Shown here: piece by piece, positions 34,317 through 42,592 of the stretch
How the letters are laid out: every line of letters starts with the position of its first letter
Numbering within the stretch: position 1 is the first letter of the stretch
DNA from: Oceanospirillum sp048265165
Lineage (GTDB): Bacteria > Pseudomonadota > Gammaproteobacteria > Pseudomonadales > Halomonadaceae
DNA length: 64,000 nt
Direction: 5' to 3'
NCBI RefSeq assembly: GCF_048265165.1
Contig: NZ_JBLXCD010000007.1
Coordinates: 140,283 to 204,282 of the forward strand
Made by a program: the position numbers and the translations under genes
Notes under the pieces: model-generated
Seen by the model: the letters and a program-made list of their open reading frames with translations, nothing else
Told to the model about the DNA's origin: nothing
Databases searched by the model: none

Positions 34317-34721
34317 ATGGTTGAGAAAGAGATACCTGCTGCAAAAAAGAAAGCTGTCACATCACAAGATCCTTTGCATGGTGTAAAGCTTGAGCAAATT
34401 CTGAACGAGTTGGTTGCAGAATATGGTTGGCCGGGTTTGCATCAGAGGATTGCAGTGAACTGCTTTAAATCAGATCCAAGTATCAGGTCCAGTCTGAAGT
34501 TTTTGCGCAAAACACCTTGGGCGCGCCAGAAGGTAGAGAGCCTGTATTTGAAAATGAAGGGTTTTTCCACCGATAAAAGAGCGACGAAAACTGAGGCGCA
34601 GCTGGTCGCCGAGGTGAAAAAGTCGCTCGATAAAAACAAAGCTCAGCCTTCAGATATAACTTTGAAATCGAAAGACCCTTGGCTTAAAGCAAAAAGCACA
34701 CTTGGTCTGAGAAAAGACTAG
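34317..34721 (+). CDS. VF530 (DUF2132) family protein
   Basis: The 134-residue protein contains the short VF530 domain: DPLHGVKLEQILNELVAEYGWPGLHQRIAVNCFKSDPSIRSSLKFLRKTPWARQKVESLYL (about 18-78). The family is described as a small DNA-binding-like fold of unknown role. The C-terminal 50 residues are lysine-rich and probably disordered, unlike the shorter typical members. The ATG at 34317 is 38 bases past the previous terminator. Confidence 0.8.
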   Translation: MVEKEIPAAKKKAVTSQDPLHGVKLEQILNELVAEYGWPGLHQRIAVNCFKSDPSIRSSLKFLRKTPWARQKVESLYLKMKGFSTDKRATKTEAQLVAEVKKSLDKNKAQPSDITLKSKDPWLKAKSTLGLRKD

Positions 34722-35228
34722 TATATTTATCCAATATACCTGCCTTCCCAGTTGTTTTTTTACACTGGGTGCAGCTTCGGCCGTGACAACAATGGATATT
34801 CGGTATTGCAGATATCGGCGCGCTTTATGCTGCCATACTGAAGCCTGATAAGTAACAACCGAGATTTAAGAAAGGAAAAAAGGCATCCTGCCCTGCCATT
34901 TATCCATTATGGCAATTCCATATAAGCTTTCCCAGCATCTTTATAATGGCCAAACCCTTAGATGTAATTTAACCCCTGTCTGTGACAGGCAGATGACATC
35001 ATACATATCAGGCTGCTTTAAATGCTGCAGCTGCAAAACGCTTAGGTGTCAGATTTTTCGTGCCAAAAAGATTATTAAGTGAAATGCGTTTTTTTGAATA
35101 GGTGTGATGCGATAAGAAAAGACAGTGTGTCGGTATGAAAAAAGGCCCTGATGACTACACCGGTTATATGGTGTAATCAATCAGGGCTTTTCTTGTAGAC
35201 TCTAAAGCCTGCTGAAAGTCATTCAGTA
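34722..35228. other. 507-base gap with several hairpins, no convincing gene
   Basis: Inverted repeats seen: CCCAGT 34747-34752 with ACTGGG 34764-34769; TGCCAT 34894-34899 with ATGGCA 34909-34914; CCTGTC 34975-34980 with GACAGG 34984-34989; then the pfp terminator at 35138-35191. A 29-codon cysteine-rich ORF at 34993-35082 is probably chance. An untranslated RNA cannot be excluded. Confidence 0.4.
35138..35191 (-). terminator. terminator after pfp
   Basis: GCCCTGAT at 35145-35152 pairs with ATCAGGGC at 35180-35187, with an inner TACAC/GTGTA stem. On the minus strand it ends in a run of T. Confidence 0.8.
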
Positions 35229-36494
35229 TCAGGCTTTAAATTCCGGCAGCTTCTTCTCTGCCAGCTGATGGCTCAGGCGAACATAAGTCGGCAGACCAGT
35301 TTTTTCGTCGTATGGCAGCTCGGCTTCACCGCGGATCAGAGGTTCCAGATACTCGCGGCAGGCTTCGGTGATACCAAAACCATCTTCAGTGATAAAGTCC
35401 CGTGGCATAAACTTCTCAACATTGGCGACTTTATCCAGAGGGGCTTCTTCGATAACCCACTCAAACGGAGCGTTGCTTTTACGGATAATTGCCGGCATAA
35501 CGGCATTTTTACCCGCAACCGCCATTTCTACAGCGGCCTGACCTACGGCATAAGCCTGCTCAACGTCAGTCTTGGAAGAGATGTGACGGGCAGCACGCTG
35601 CAGGTAGTCTGCAACCGCCCAGTGATATTTGTGGCCTAAGTCTTCACGAACCATGTTTGCCAGTGTTGGTGCTACTCCACCGAGCTGAGTGTGGCCGAAA
35701 GCATCTTTAGTACCAGCGTCTGCAATGAAAGTGCCGTCTTCATAGTGTGCGCCTTCTGAAACAACGATGACGCAGTAGCCATTGTCGTTAACGCTTTGAT
35801 CAACTTTCTTCATAAAGGCTGCACGGTCAAAGGCGATTTCAGGGAAGATAATGATATGTGGCGGCTGGCCCTCAGCCTGCTGCGCCAAACCACCCGCTGC
35901 GGCGATCCAACCGGCATGGCGACCCATGACTTCAAGGATAAACACCTTGGTCGAGGTTTCGCACATAGACTGGATATCCAGACCCGCTTCCATCGTGGAC
36001 AGTGCGATATATTTTGCCACAGAACCGAAGCCCGGGCAGGTGTCGGTGATCGGCAGATCGTTATCAACGGTTTTAGGCACGTGGATCGCTTTGATCGGGT
36101 AACCCAGTTTCTCAGAGATCTGAGACACCTTCAGGCAGGTATCCGCTGAGTCGTTACCGCCGTTGTAAAAGAAGTAGCCGATATCGTGGGCTTTAAACAC
36201 CTCGATAAGACGCTCGTACTGCTCACGGTGCGTCTCCATGTCTTTCAGTTTGTAGCGGCAAGAACCGAATGCGCCGCCAGGGGTGTGACGTAGTGCAGCA
36301 ACGTCCTGCTCAGAGATAGCATTGGTATCGATCAGCTCTTCAACCAGGGCGCCGATAATGCCGTTTTGACCGGCATAAACAGTACCAATTTTGTCGCTGT
36401 GTTTACGTGCAGTTTCGATGACACCACAGGCACTGGCATTAATAACAGAGGTAACACCACCTGACTGGGCATAAAACGCGTTTTGCTTGCTCAT
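35229..36494 (-). CDS. pfp: Pfp, pyrophosphate-dependent 6-phosphofructokinase
   Basis: Pfp phosphorylates fructose 6-phosphate with PPi and is reversible. The 421-residue protein has AQSGGVTSVINASACGV, the phosphoryl-donor loop FYNGGNDSADT and PKTVDNDLPITD with the catalytic aspartate, plus EVMGRHAGWIAAAGGLA. The aspartate in GGNDS, where ATP-dependent enzymes have glycine (GGDGS), points to PPi as donor. I use the ATG at 36494, directly before the family start; two in-frame ATGs further upstream lack ribosome sites. Monocistronic and divergent from mpl. Confidence 0.93.
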   Translation of the reverse strand: MSKQNAFYAQSGGVTSVINASACGVIETARKHSDKIGTVYAGQNGIIGALVEELIDTNAISEQDVAALRHTPGGAFGSCRYKLKDMETHREQYERLIEVFKAHDIGYFFYNGGNDSADTCLKVSQISEKLGYPIKAIHVPKTVDNDLPITDTCPGFGSVAKYIALSTMEAGLDIQSMCETSTKVFILEVMGRHAGWIAAAGGLAQQAEGQPPHIIIFPEIAFDRAAFMKKVDQSVNDNGYCVIVVSEGAHYEDGTFIADAGTKDAFGHTQLGGVAPTLANMVREDLGHKYHWAVADYLQRAARHISSKTDVEQAYAVGQAAVEMAVAGKNAVMPAIIRKSNAPFEWVIEEAPLDKVANVEKFMPRDFITEDGFGITEACREYLEPLIRGEAELPYDEKTGLPTYVRLSHQLAEKKLPEFKA

Positions 36495-36824
36495 CTCTGA
36501 ACTGGCTCCTGAGAGTCGTTGAGGTCTTAAAGTAGTGGCCATACGGGAGAGGATCAGATCCTTACCCCGTCGAATTTGGCCCCGAAAAATGTCGGCAATA
36601 CTACTTGAATTTGGCCTCTTTTGCATGGCTGTGGGCAAGTTTTTTCATGCTTTGCAGAGATAGGCTTTGTAAGCACCTGTTTTAAGGTTGGTATTCTGAA
36701 ATCATCACTATTTAGTTGCAGGCTAATTCTGTTGGGCAAGGCGTCTTCTCATGCTAATCTTCTCTGAATTTTTTCCGGCGTGTCAGAGGTCTCAGGCACG
36801 ACCTAAATGCTTTAGGGAGTTTTT
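36495..36824. promoter_or_regulatory. divergent region between pfp and mpl
   Basis: 330 bases holding both promoters. GAATTTGGCC is directly repeated at 36572-36581 and 36607-36616. I see no ORF and no confident promoter hexamers. Confidence 0.4.
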
Positions 36825-38213
36825 ATGCACCTGCATATTCTGGGTATCTGCGGAACCTTTATGGGCAGTCTGGCGATTCTGGCCCGGGAGCTGGGTTATA
36901 AAGTGACGGGCTCCGATGCCAATGTCTATCCGCCCATGAGTACCCAGCTGGAAGAGCAGGGCATCGAAATTACTCAGGGCTTTTCTCCTGAACAACTGGA
37001 GCCAGCGCCGGATCTGGTGATTGTCGGTAATGCCATGAGCCGTGGCAATCCGGCGGTGGAAGCTGTGCTGAACAAAGGAATTCCTTACACCTCAGGCCCT
37101 CAGTGGCTGTCTGAGCACGTACTGAAAGACAAATGGGTGCTAGCAGTTTCCGGGACCCACGGTAAAACCACCACCACCAGCATGCTGGCGCAGATATTAG
37201 ACTATGCCAACATGGCACCGGGCTTTCTAGTGGGTGGGGTGCCGGAAAATTTCGGTATTTCCGCGCGTTTGGGCGAGACACCTTTTTTTGTGATTGAAGC
37301 GGATGAGTATGACTCAGCGTTTTTTGATAAGCGCTCTAAGTTTGTTCACTACCGTCCGCGAACCTTGATTATGAATAATCTTGAGTTTGATCACGCCGAT
37401 ATCTTCCCGGATCTGGCAGCGATTCAGCGTCAGTTTCATCACCTGGTGCGGACTGTACCCTCTGAAGGTCTGATTGTTTATGCGGATTGTCAGCCCTTGA
37501 ACGGTGTTTTGGAACAGGGTTGCTGGACGCCGACGCAGATGATCAAAGCACATTCCAGCAAAGCGGGCTGGTCTGCTCGTATGCTGCGTGAAGATGGCAG
37601 TCGTTTTAAGGTGCTATTGGATGGCGAAGATGTGGCTGAAGTCCGTTGGTCGCTTTCCGGGCTGCATAATGTTGCCAATGCTGTCGCTGCCATTGCTGCT
37701 GCCCGGCATGTGGGAGTGACACCTGAGATTGCCGCTCAGGCACTGGCGGAATTTCGTAACGTGAAGCGCCGCATGGAGCTCCGGGGGGAAGTGGATGGTG
37801 TTAAGGTTTATGACGACTTTGCTCATCATCCCACGGCCATCAATACTACCCTCGAAGGGGCGAAAGCTCAGCTGGCGCTCGATCCACATCTGCATGAAGG
37901 TGAAGGTCGTATTCTGGCGGTGATTGAGCCCCGATCCAATACGATGCGTCTGGGAACACTGCAGTCCCAGTTGATCGACTGTACTCAACATGCCGATGAA
38001 GCCTTCTGGTATCAGCCTCCGGGCCTGGACTGGAACCTTGGCTCTGTTGTTGCCAACGCACCGGTTCCTTCTGAGTTGGTGGGCGATCTGGAACACCTGA
38101 TTGTCCGTCTGGTCGAAGCCAGTCGTCCCGGAGATCGTATCGTCGTGATGAGTAATGGTGGCTTTGGTGGTATTCATCAGAAGCTGCTGGATGCTTTAGC
38201 GATCAAGTCCTGA
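36825..38213 (+). CDS. mpl: Mpl, UDP-MurNAc:tripeptide ligase (peptidoglycan recycling)
   Basis: Mpl joins recycled L-Ala-D-Glu-meso-DAP to UDP-MurNAc, bypassing MurC, MurD and MurE. The 462-residue Mur ligase has an N-terminal Rossmann domain (HLHILGICGTFMGSLAILARELGYKVTGSD), the ATP loop VSGTHGKTTTTSMLA and the acidic site FVIEADEYDSAFFDKRSKFVHYRP, and ends with a substrate domain including FAHHPTAINTTLEG. The ATG at 36825 has TAGGGAG upstream. It is followed by a small ORF and ubiX, presumably in one transcript. Confidence 0.96.
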   Translation: MHLHILGICGTFMGSLAILARELGYKVTGSDANVYPPMSTQLEEQGIEITQGFSPEQLEPAPDLVIVGNAMSRGNPAVEAVLNKGIPYTSGPQWLSEHVLKDKWVLAVSGTHGKTTTTSMLAQILDYANMAPGFLVGGVPENFGISARLGETPFFVIEADEYDSAFFDKRSKFVHYRPRTLIMNNLEFDHADIFPDLAAIQRQFHHLVRTVPSEGLIVYADCQPLNGVLEQGCWTPTQMIKAHSSKAGWSARMLREDGSRFKVLLDGEDVAEVRWSLSGLHNVANAVAAIAAARHVGVTPEIAAQALAEFRNVKRRMELRGEVDGVKVYDDFAHHPTAINTTLEGAKAQLALDPHLHEGEGRILAVIEPRSNTMRLGTLQSQLIDCTQHADEAFWYQPPGLDWNLGSVVANAPVPSELVGDLEHLIVRLVEASRPGDRIVVMSNGGFGGIHQKLLDALAIKS

Positions 38214-38268
38214 GTGCGTAAAATAGGGTTGCATTCGCAAAAATGGCTTCGACTAAGATTCATTATCC

Positions 38269-38442
38269 ATGGATGCACTGAGTCATGATGACAACCGTAA
38301 AAGGGTTGTCGTGCACTCGGGGCTGCTTTTTCCGTTGATGTTATTTTTGTCTTTCCGGTTTGTCGGATATAACGACAGTTATAGCCTCGCGGTAATCGTA
38401 GCCTCGTTTATTTTGTTCTTTCTATTTAAGAGTCTTATATGA
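38269..38442 (+). CDS. small two-helix membrane protein between mpl and ubiX
   Basis: This 57-codon ORF runs from the ATG at 38269 to a TGA at 38440-38442. The product has a charged N terminus (SHDDNRKR) and two hydrophobic segments, about residues 17-33 (SGLLFPLMLFLSFRFVG) and 38-56 (SYSLAVIVASFILFFLF). Its stop overlaps the ubiX start in an ATGA, so translation would be coupled. The ribosome site is weak and a stop lies five codons upstream in frame, so the start is well bounded. No family is recognised. The hydrophobic pattern, charged start and stop position argue for a real gene; conservation would decide. Confidence 0.55.
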   Translation: MDALSHDDNRKRVVVHSGLLFPLMLFLSFRFVGYNDSYSLAVIVASFILFFLFKSLI

Positions 38443-39101
38443 GTCATCCCGAACAGCCTTCTACTGATTCCCCTGTGTGTTCCTCTGCAGCTTTAAGCGC
38501 CGATAAGCGCGTGACGGTTGCCCTGACCGGTGCTTCCGGTGCTCAGTACGGGATCCGCCTGATCGAGCGTCTGGTGGCGCTGGGCTGTGAGGTTTCTGTG
38601 ATGATCTCCAAAGCGGCTCAGGTCGTGATTGCGACTGAGACAGAAGAGCGTTTTCCTTCCGCCAGCGATAAGCTGCAGACCTATCTGGTGGCGCGCTTTA
38701 AGGCAGAGCCCTGGCAGATTAAAGTGTATGGACGGGAGAATTGGATGGCACCGGTGGCTTCCGGCTCCGGTGCGCCGCATAAGATGGTGGTTTGTCCGTG
38801 CTCCACCGGTACTTTGTCAGCAGTCGCCACTGCCGCCAGTAATAATCTGATTGAGCGTGCAGCTGATGTGGCTCTTAAAGAGCGTCGTCAGCTAATTCTG
38901 GTTCACAGAGAGGCGCCTTATCATGAAGTGCATCTTCAGCATATGCTGACCCTGACCCGCATGGGGGCTCTGGTAATGCCCGCCAGCCCAGGTTTTTATC
39001 ATAACCCGCAAAGCATTGAAGATATGGTGGACTTTATCGTCGCCCGTATTCTGGATCAGCTGGGTTTTGAGCAGACACTGATGCCTAAATGGGGCGAGTA
39101 G
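38439..39101 (+). CDS. ubiX: UbiX, flavin prenyltransferase
   Basis: UbiX prenylates FMN to make the cofactor used by the UbiD decarboxylase in ubiquinone synthesis. The 220-residue protein has the flavoprotein fold with TVALTGASGAQYGIRLIERLV, the APVASGSG and CPCSTGTLSAVATAASNNLIERAADV loops, and LVHREAPYHEVHLQHMLTLTRMGA. The first 22 residues are a low-similarity extension. The start overlaps the stop of the small membrane ORF. It lies after mpl, as in pseudomonads. Confidence 0.95.
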   Translation: MSHPEQPSTDSPVCSSAALSADKRVTVALTGASGAQYGIRLIERLVALGCEVSVMISKAAQVVIATETEERFPSASDKLQTYLVARFKAEPWQIKVYGRENWMAPVASGSGAPHKMVVCPCSTGTLSAVATAASNNLIERAADVALKERRQLILVHREAPYHEVHLQHMLTLTRMGALVMPASPGFYHNPQSIEDMVDFIVARILDQLGFEQTLMPKWGE

Positions 39102-39144
39102 CTCCGGCCTCTAAGGTGCGTTCAAACCTTCTCAGGAAACAAGG

Positions 39145-39660
39145 ATGTTTATGTATCGACTTTCAGCCATCTTGTTGACGCTTCTGATGCTGTCCGGTTG
39201 CGTGGGCTACATCGGTGGTGATCTGGAAAATATTGAAACTGAACACTTTGTTCCATATTGCTGGAGTGATCCTAAGCGCTACCAGCTTAAGGTAGACACT
39301 GACGCTCCCTACGACTACGCCAGCGAAAACCCTTCTGGTTATATCGCCTCCTGGACGCTGGGAGTCATCCCGACCTATTGGCTCGATTTTGAAGAAAGCC
39401 GGATTGAGATTATTGATACGGAGTCCGGTTCAGCGTCCCTTTATCAGCGCGAGGACCGCAGTCGTATCCATAAGTTCTACGGCCTGCTTTGGATGCTGGT
39501 TCTACCGGAAAACAGTGATGATGCGATTCCATCGGATGAAGGTGCAGGTATGCGAGTGCCGGAAGCGATTCGCTCCCGGTCAGTGGCTAAAACCCTGAAT
39601 TTGCTGCCTGATGAAATTGATAGAAAGCAGCTGTGTGTGCAATCTGCTGAGCATAGCTGA
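39145..39660 (+). CDS. predicted lipoprotein, function unknown
   Basis: The 171-residue product has a lipoprotein signal (YRLSAILLTLLMLSGC, acylated cysteine about residue 19) and a short periplasmic domain rich in aromatic and acidic residues, including a hydrophobic stretch (SWTLGVIPTYWLDF) and (HKFYGLLWMLVLPENSDD). I recognise no family. Two ATGs (39145 and 39151) are possible; AGGA and AAGGA precede them. It follows ubiX by 43 bases. A stretch with a membrane-like hydrophobic centre resembles small lipoproteins of unknown role. Confidence 0.7.
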   Translation: MFMYRLSAILLTLLMLSGCVGYIGGDLENIETEHFVPYCWSDPKRYQLKVDTDAPYDYASENPSGYIASWTLGVIPTYWLDFEESRIEIIDTESGSASLYQREDRSRIHKFYGLLWMLVLPENSDDAIPSDEGAGMRVPEAIRSRSVAKTLNLLPDEIDRKQLCVQSAEHS

Positions 39661-39697
39661 ATTACGGGCCTTAACTGGTCTGAAGTTCTTTGTCAGC

Positions 39698-40558
39698 TTA
39701 AGTTTGCTTTTTGCTTAGGGTTTCGTTAACCGCCGCAGCAATGATCAGGCTGCCACCAATCAATGTCATCGTCTGTGCTTGTTCACCCAGAATCAGAAAC
39801 GCGAGCAGCGCCCCGTACACAGGCTGCAGGCATGAGATCAGACTAATGCTTGCGGCCTTCAGATAGCGCAAACTGCTGGCAAGCAGCGTGTGTGGCGCTG
39901 CGGTAAAAACCGTGGCCAGAAGGAAAAGCTGGAACCACTGTTCACCGGGTAAGGAAAGTACTTCTCCGCTGACAAAGGGCAGCAGCATTATAGCCACCAA
40001 GAGGGATTGCCAGCCCATTGTCTGAACAGGGCTGTATTGGCTGTAATACTTTTTCATAAAGAGATTACGCAGCGTGAATAGAAATGCGGATATGACACCC
40101 CAGAATACTCCTAGCGCGATGGGGTCGTCAGGATTCAATGAGGGCGTCATCAGGCTGACACCTGACACTACCAGCAGTGCGGCAAAAAGATCTTTACCTT
40201 TAAGGCGCGCACGATCAAATACAGGCTCCAGCAGAACGGTCATTACCGGAAAAGTAAACAAAGAGAGAATACCGACAGTGACACCGGCGATTTGCATGGA
40301 GTGGAAGTAGGTTACCCAGTGCAGCCCCATCAGAACCGAAAGCCCTAGAATGCCGAGGTTATGGTGGTTGTGGGCGAAGCCGATTTTTTTGTTCCGTAAC
40401 CGCAGCCAACCCAATAATAAAACACCGGCAATCAGGCAGCGCCAGGCAGTCATATCTAAGGCATTCAAGTGGAGTGTCTGGGAAAAAAGTGCGGTGCCGC
40501 CAAACAGTAACAGGCCGCCATGAAGGCTTAAAAGTCCTTTTAAATGATCAGAGTGCAT
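39698..40558 (-). CDS. EamA/DMT-family transporter
   Basis: The 286-residue protein has ten membrane helices in two EamA repeats (TYFHSMQIAGVTVGILSLFTFPVMTVLLEPVF at the end of the first half, CLQPVYGALLAFLILGE near the end of the second). Substrate unknown. Its ATG at 40558 lies inside the end of the degenerate GGDEF gene upstream (11-base overlap), so the three genes from 42456 to 39698 should be translated from one message. This coupling suggests a functional link to the GGDEF-like proteins. Confidence 0.85.
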   Translation of the reverse strand: MHSDHLKGLLSLHGGLLLFGGTALFSQTLHLNALDMTAWRCLIAGVLLLGWLRLRNKKIGFAHNHHNLGILGLSVLMGLHWVTYFHSMQIAGVTVGILSLFTFPVMTVLLEPVFDRARLKGKDLFAALLVVSGVSLMTPSLNPDDPIALGVFWGVISAFLFTLRNLFMKKYYSQYSPVQTMGWQSLLVAIMLLPFVSGEVLSLPGEQWFQLFLLATVFTAAPHTLLASSLRYLKAASISLISCLQPVYGALLAFLILGEQAQTMTLIGGSLIIAAAVNETLSKKQT

Positions 40559-41513
40559 TGTGGGCTCGCATATCAGGATCGGCTAAAGCACGTTCCATAA
40601 ATTGGTTGGATGTTTCACTGGCTTGAAGTGTTACCGGGTTTAGGCCAAGGTCTCTTGCAATAACCGACAGTGCAAAATGATCTTCCATCTGCTGTACCAG
40701 ACGCTCTTTCAAAACAATACAGCCATTAATGGATGTATTTGGCAGAAGTAATAGAAAGCTGCTATCACTCATTCGGTAAATTTCATCCCCGGTTCTGCCG
40801 ACCTCTTCCATAATCTGAGCTATTTTAATAAAAAGGTTACGTGTTTTGTATTCACCCTGACGGGCGGTGAATTCTTCAATATTGTGAATCGTAAATAGTA
40901 GTGCTGAAAGAGGCCGTCGTGTTGCTTTTGCTCGGGAAACTTCAGCGACTAGGCGTTTGCTCAGCTGGTTGGCAGAAAAGGCTCCTGTCAGACTGTCCTT
41001 GCCGCTGAGTCTTTCCAGTGTTTGTGTTTGGCTTTCCTGGGTATAGGCAAAGATAAAGCAGATACCAGAAAAAAGGCTTAGGTTGATTGCAAGATCGATC
41101 AGTATCAGAGGGTTGATCTGTTCCACAGCAAAAAAGACAAACAAAGAGAAGAATAGTAATAAACTAAAAGAGGCTTGGCGGACCGGTAAAATAAAGTAGG
41201 TCAGCACTGGGACCATATAGAGCCACTGCCGATAGAGAGGGTCAAACAGGGGGCCACTGTTCAGAACGACCAGTCCTAGTAAAATAAGCAATGGGTACGG
41301 TGTGATATCACGGCTTCCATTACTCTGAAATAGTCGGATAAGTGCTAATACCAGAATAAACGGGCTGGATAGAGCCGGCCAGAGAATTTGTTGATAGTGC
41401 CCAAGCATGTAGTGATACCAAGCAATAATGGCCAGAACAAACGCTAGGGAAAAATAGAGCCCTGCCGTAACTTTGTCCCGCATTTTAGAAGTATTCTGGC
41501 CCAGATCAATCAT
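40548..41513 (-). CDS. membrane protein with degenerate GGDEF domain (second of a pair)
   Basis: The 321-residue protein has about six membrane helices (residues 15-158) and a C-terminal GGDEF-type domain starting DSLTGAFSANQL. Aligned to active cyclases, the GGDEF/GGEEF position reads SDSSF (249-253), so it should not make c-di-GMP. The RxxD inhibitory-site motif is kept as RTGD (240-243), five residues before, exactly the spacing in WspR. It may bind c-di-GMP as a receptor or be structural. The ATG at 41513 overlaps the upstream stop by 8 bases. Confidence 0.8.
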   Translation of the reverse strand: MIDLGQNTSKMRDKVTAGLYFSLAFVLAIIAWYHYMLGHYQQILWPALSSPFILVLALIRLFQSNGSRDITPYPLLILLGLVVLNSGPLFDPLYRQWLYMVPVLTYFILPVRQASFSLLLFFSLFVFFAVEQINPLILIDLAINLSLFSGICFIFAYTQESQTQTLERLSGKDSLTGAFSANQLSKRLVAEVSRAKATRRPLSALLFTIHNIEEFTARQGEYKTRNLFIKIAQIMEEVGRTGDEIYRMSDSSFLLLLPNTSINGCIVLKERLVQQMEDHFALSVIARDLGLNPVTLQASETSNQFMERALADPDMRAHNAL

Positions 41514-42456
41514 ATAAATTCTGCTCGTTCTGAATATCGATAAAATCACTTTTCAGGTAAAGGGGGGCGCTGACGTCCTGTTGCTCAGCAAAGGCGATCG
41601 CTTCAGATGCCTTGTCCAGCAACTCCTGCTCAGTTTCATGTTCTCCGGGAACGACGGCGGCTAGGTGCATGCATTCATTGAAGTTGTTGTAGTACTGGTA
41701 GCAGATGCTGAGGCTATCCCGGAAAGAGCCGGAGGGGGTTAATGCGATAAGGTAGTCATCAACTCGATAGAGGCGGTCAAAAGGGCGTAGAGCCTGGTTT
41801 ATCAGTTCTGACGTTTTGCGCAATGTCAGATCTGAATATTCATGGCGGCCTTTGAAGCAGAGCAGAGACAGGCTGGTATTTTCCCGATCAGCCCGTGCGA
41901 GCTCCCTTGGCAGGTCATCCCTTAATTGCTGAGTGTTGTAGGCGGAGCTTTCAGCATCGAGACTGACGAGTTCCTGCAGGTGCTGCTGTTTCTCTCTGTT
42001 GGTAAAAATGAAAATACAGGCTACAGAAGTAGCTGACCAGAACAGATAAAGTACCTGAAGCCTTTCAACACCAGCCAGCTGGACCGTTGTGGAAAGATTG
42101 AAAATCAGGGCGTAGCCCAATGTTAGTGTCAGGGCTGACTTAAAAGGCAGAAGACTGAACAGGTAAAATGGCAATATATAGGCCCAGTGAGCGGTCAGGA
42201 TTACAGGAACCCAGGAGCCTGCAATCGTTAATGTGGCCACCATCGCAAGAATTAGTAGAGGCAACATGCGGGAAGGTTTCAGGGGGAAAACGAAGTTATA
42301 AAGGCCTGTCACAAGAAGAGTCAGACTGATTAGCATCAGAGCTTCCCCTGCCTGAGGCAGTTGATTCAGATACTGTGTCCAGCCCAATAGCAAGGTCACT
42401 GCTCCGGCGAGGATAAAGTAAACGGCGTTCAGGCGTGCTTTGTACTTGGTGTCCAT
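41506..42456 (-). CDS. membrane protein with degenerate GGDEF domain (first of a pair)
   Basis: The 316-residue protein has about six membrane helices (residues 10-152) and a C-terminal domain related to GGDEF proteins (SAYNTQQLRDDLPRELARADRENTSLSLLCFKG). The active-site motif is replaced by VDDYL or DDYLI (232-237). RPFD (224-227) sits four or five residues upstream, at the position of the RxxD inhibitory site. It is the first of three overlapping minus-strand genes and is divergent from proA. Similarity to the next gene suggests duplication followed by strong divergence. Confidence 0.75.
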   Translation of the reverse strand: MDTKYKARLNAVYFILAGAVTLLLGWTQYLNQLPQAGEALMLISLTLLVTGLYNFVFPLKPSRMLPLLILAMVATLTIAGSWVPVILTAHWAYILPFYLFSLLPFKSALTLTLGYALIFNLSTTVQLAGVERLQVLYLFWSATSVACIFIFTNREKQQHLQELVSLDAESSAYNTQQLRDDLPRELARADRENTSLSLLCFKGRHEYSDLTLRKTSELINQALRPFDRLYRVDDYLIALTPSGSFRDSLSICYQYYNNFNECMHLAAVVPGEHETEQELLDKASEAIAFAEQQDVSAPLYLKSDFIDIQNEQNLYD

Positions 42457-42592
42457 TCGCGTATAGTTGCCAGTTCTGGAAATGAATACAGCGGATTATA
42501 ACGATTACAGCCCTTAAAGGTAGAGGGTGTTCCAGATATTTGTTACAGGAAAGCAGTCGCAGAAAATAAGAGCATCAGGGTTTACTAACACC

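Noticed and set aside
34993..35082. 29-codon cysteine-rich ORF
   Set aside because: The ribosome site is poor, no partner gene overlaps it, and such short frames are expected by chance.
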